A stretch of 7,360 bases of DNA from DATAQC01 sp038232455 (GTDB taxonomy: Bacteria > Actinomycetota > Acidimicrobiia > Acidimicrobiales > AC-14), in the NCBI GenBank assembly GCA_038232455.1, contig JBBSHU010000130.1, forward strand, positions 1 to 7,360, written 5' to 3'. Every line of letters begins with the position of its first letter. The first letter of the stretch is position 1. This document shows positions 5,847 through 7,360 of this stretch, one piece after another. A model generated the notes under the pieces. It did not search any database, had not been told where the DNA came from, and saw only the letters and a program-made list of their open reading frames with translations. A program made the translations under genes and the position numbers.

Positions 5847-6585
5847 CCAGGCCGATCCAGTGAGACGACAGGGTGGGCGTGAGCACGGGGACCTTCAGGA
5901 TGAAGCGTCGACGCCCGGTGAGCTCGGCGTAGCGCCGCATCATCTGCTCGTAGGTGAGGACGTTGGGGCCTCCCACGTCGTAGGTCCCGGCCGGAAGGTC
6001 GAGCGCGCCCACCAGGTAGCGGACCACGTCGGGCAGGGCGATGGGTTGGCACCGCGTCGTCACCCAGCTCGGGCACACCATCACCGGCAGTCGCTCCACC
6101 AGTTGGCGCATGATCTCGAAACTGGCGCCGCCGCCACCGACGACGATGGCGGCTCTGAGCTCCACCGCATCGGTGCTCTCACGCAGGATGCGCCCGACTT
6201 CCTGGCGGGAGCGAAGGTGGGCCGACGGGTTGTCCTCGCGCCCCGCCATCCCGCTTCCAGGGCCGCTCGGGCCCAAGGCGCCGAGGTACACGACCCGCTG
6301 GCCCCCCTGCGCGGCGGCACGGGCGAACGCGGTGGCTGCGGCTCGGTCGGCCTCCACAAATTGTGCGCCTTCCATGCCGTGCACCAGGTAGTAGGCGGCC
6401 CGGCATCCCTCCAGGGCGGCCTCGATGCTGGCCGGGTCGGCCGTGTCGAAGAACACGGCCTCGCCCTTGCCCTGGTAGCGCTGCGGCCGCCGGGTGCCGG
6501 CCCGCACCTCGTGGCCCGCCTCGAGAAGGGCGGTCACCAACGGCTGTCCCACGAATCCGGTTGCCCCGGTGACCAGGATCCTCAC
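5650..6585 (-). CDS. Atypical SDR / NAD(P)H-binding epimerase-like protein
   Basis: This 311-residue protein has an N-terminal Rossmann fold with GATGFVG at residues 7-13, matching the GxxGxxG dinucleotide site, then AAYYLVHGM near 63-71 and RVVYLGALGPSG at 97-108. The catalytic YxxxK of classical SDRs is absent; the equivalent stretch reads HLRSRQEVG (123-131), as in YbjT/NmrA/NDUFA9-like atypical SDRs. TYDVGGPNVLTYEQMM is also typical of that group. Some relatives carry a C-terminal DUF2867 domain, which is missing here. Reaction and substrate are unknown; it may bind NAD(P)H in a sensing, quinone or isoprenoid-related role. The start is GTG at 6585-6583: an in-frame stop lies at 6618-6616 with no other start codon between, and the purine-rich AGGGGTGGGG just before it may serve as Shine-Dalgarno. 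The last 22 residues, after SFDDAV, look non-conserved and lie in the overlap with the convergent DedA gene. Confidence 0.85.
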   Translation of the reverse strand: MRILVTGATGFVGQPLVTALLEAGHEVRAGTRRPQRYQGKGEAVFFDTADPASIEAALEGCRAAYYLVHGMEGAQFVEADRAAATAFARAAAQGGQRVVYLGALGPSGPGSGMAGREDNPSAHLRSRQEVGRILRESTDAVELRAAIVVGGGGASFEIMRQLVERLPVMVCPSWVTTRCQPIALPDVVRYLVGALDLPAGTYDVGGPNVLTYEQMMRRYAELTGRRRFILKVPVLTPTLSSHWIGLVTDQPASIARPLAEGLSVEVVVGDDRIRSLIPFEPMSFDDAVGAGHHHPALRAARAQPVVSPPPR

Positions 6586-6644
6586 CGCCCCACCCCTACC
6601 ACTTCCTCCCTGATTTCACGCCTGCCGTCCGGTCGGGCGCGATC

Positions 6645-7247
6645 GTGAGCGGCGTCGTGGTCGTCGTCATCGGGCTGGTGGTTGCCGGACTGGCCTGGGC
6701 GTGGCTGTTCGCTGCAGGCCCGACCGGCTTCTGGAGCCGGGCCGCAGTGGCGGGCGTGGTCATCGGCAGCTACGGGTTGGTGGCCGAGCGCCATGAGCTG
6801 AAGCGTCTTCTGCGCCCGACGCTGGTCGACGTGATCCTCGGCGTGGTTGCCGCTGCTGTCCTCTACGGCGTGTTCTGGGTCGGCGACCGTCTGATCGCCC
6901 GGGCCCTTCCCGCCCTGGCCCGAGACGTCGGGCGCCTCTATGCCATCCGGGGGGCGGCCGGTCGGGCCCGCATGGTGGGGGTGCTCCTAGTGGTCGGTCC
7001 CTGCGAGGAGATCTTCTGGCGGGGCTTCGTGCAGAACCGGGCCGGGGTGGTGGTCGCACTCGTCGGCTACGCGGCCGTCCACCTCTGGGAGCGCAAGGCC
7101 GTGCTGGTGCTGGCCGCGGTCGCCGGAGGGGCGTTCTGGGGAGCGCTCTTCGCCTGGCGGACGACTCTCGTGGCTCCGATGATCTGCCACGCCCTCTGGG
7201 ACCTGGCCGTCGTGGTGTGGTTCCCGTTCCGGCCCCCGGAGGACTGA
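6645..7247 (+). CDS. CPBP-family intramembrane glutamic endopeptidase (CAAX protease/bacteriocin-processing type)
   Basis: This 200-residue multi-pass membrane protein belongs to the CPBP (Abi/CAAX prenyl protease-like) family. The three active-site motifs are visible: EExxxR in CEEIFWRGF (Glu121, Glu122, Arg126), a YxxxH version of the second motif in GYAAVHLW (His146), and the third-motif histidine in ICHALWDL (His182). Hydrophobic segments lie near residues 3-23, 31-45, 62-80, 111-120, 134-146, 152-170 and 183-193. Catalytic residues look intact, so it is probably active. Members cleave prenylated or membrane substrates or act in bacteriocin immunity; no substrate can be inferred here. The GTG start precedes the first membrane segment directly, with no clear Shine-Dalgarno. 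It is divergent from the SDR gene, with 59 nt between them holding both upstream regions. Confidence 0.87.
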   Translation: MSGVVVVVIGLVVAGLAWAWLFAAGPTGFWSRAAVAGVVIGSYGLVAERHELKRLLRPTLVDVILGVVAAAVLYGVFWVGDRLIARALPALARDVGRLYAIRGAAGRARMVGVLLVVGPCEEIFWRGFVQNRAGVVVALVGYAAVHLWERKAVLVLAAVAGGAFWGALFAWRTTLVAPMICHALWDLAVVVWFPFRPPED

Positions 7248-7267
7248 TGTGGAACGGCTTGTCAAGT

Positions 7268-7287
7268 AGGGCAGCGCGAAGCTCCCT
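7268..7287 (+). terminator. Hairpin after the CPBP gene, possible terminator
   Basis: AGGGcAGC, loop GCGAA, GCTCCCT forms a 7-bp stem with one bulged C, 20 nt after the CPBP stop. No T-run follows, so it would be a non-canonical terminator as often proposed for high-GC actinobacteria. A stability element is an alternative. Confidence 0.35.
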
Positions 7288-7305
7288 CACTGGCTTTGGG
7301 ACGCG

Positions 7306-7347
7306 CCGAACCAGAGGGTTCGGGGCCTGCATGACATCTGAGCAGGC
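7306..7347. repeat. Two further tandem hairpins downstream of the CPBP gene
   Basis: CCGAACC, loop AGAG, GGTTCGG (7306-7323) is a perfect 7-bp stem. GCCTGC (7325-7330) pairs with GCAGGC (7342-7347) around an 11-nt loop containing an ATG at 7331. Neither is followed by a T-run. They may terminate transcription from either side or form part of the leader of the next gene. Confidence 0.4.
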
Positions 7348-7360
7348 GACGGGGCCCTGG
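7331..7360 (+). CDS. Possible start of an unknown gene, cut by window edge
   Basis: From the ATG at 7331 ten sense codons (MTSEQATGPW) run to the edge. AGAGGG at 7313-7318 could be a distant Shine-Dalgarno, 12 nt upstream. Ten codons without a stop is expected by chance in high-GC DNA, so this is only a possibility and no family can be named. Confidence 0.2.
   Translation, partial: MTSEQATGPW

Noticed and set aside
7321..7356. Repeated CGGGGCC at 7321-7327 and 7350-7356
   Set aside because: A 7-mer of G and C recurring in 70%-GC-type DNA is expected by chance.

Overview
This is a high-GC bacterial window with densely packed genes, mostly GTG starts and partly leaderless-looking gene starts. 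TopA lacks zinc-finger cysteines and instead ends in GPYV-type repeats and a Lys/Ala-rich tail, which points to Actinomycetota. A deep-branching actinomycete such as an Acidimicrobiia member is a guess I cannot confirm from sequence alone.

Layout: (1) Positions 1-276, minus strand, hold the N-terminal 92 codons of a tyrosine recombinase (integrase) whose C-terminus lies beyond the left edge. (2) Positions 277-399 hold three short direct repeats that look like integrase arm sites. (3) Positions 400-472, minus strand, are a complete tRNA-Thr(CGT). Its 3' end faces the integrase, so the left edge is most likely the attL/attR end of an integrated element. (4) Positions 463-4943, minus strand, are a chromosomal replication/topology operon read topA -> tmk -> holB -> tRNA-Thr. 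topA and tmk are 33 nt apart, tmk and holB overlap by 4 nt, and the holB stop codon lies inside the tRNA. (5) Positions 4944-5099 are a divergent intergenic region with a topA promoter candidate, a long imperfect inverted repeat and a dedA promoter candidate. (6) Positions 5100-5846, plus strand, encode a DedA-family membrane transporter. It converges on, and overlaps by 197 nt, an atypical SDR-type NAD(P)-binding protein (5650-6585, minus). (7) Positions 6645-7247, plus strand, encode a CPBP-family intramembrane protease, divergent from the SDR gene. (8) Positions 7248-7360 hold three tandem hairpins and possibly the first ten codons of another gene.

The core genes make housekeeping sense together: TopA relaxes negative supercoils, Tmk makes dTDP for DNA synthesis, and HolB is the delta' subunit of the polymerase III clamp loader. 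The tRNA at the end of that operon has served as the insertion target of a mobile element. The plus-strand genes encode membrane proteins with no obvious pathway link to the operon. I see no CRISPR array, rRNA, transposase or toxin-antitoxin pair. The least ordinary features are the integrase/tRNA junction, the holB stop inside the tRNA, the inverted repeat between topA and dedA, and the dedA/SDR tail overlap.
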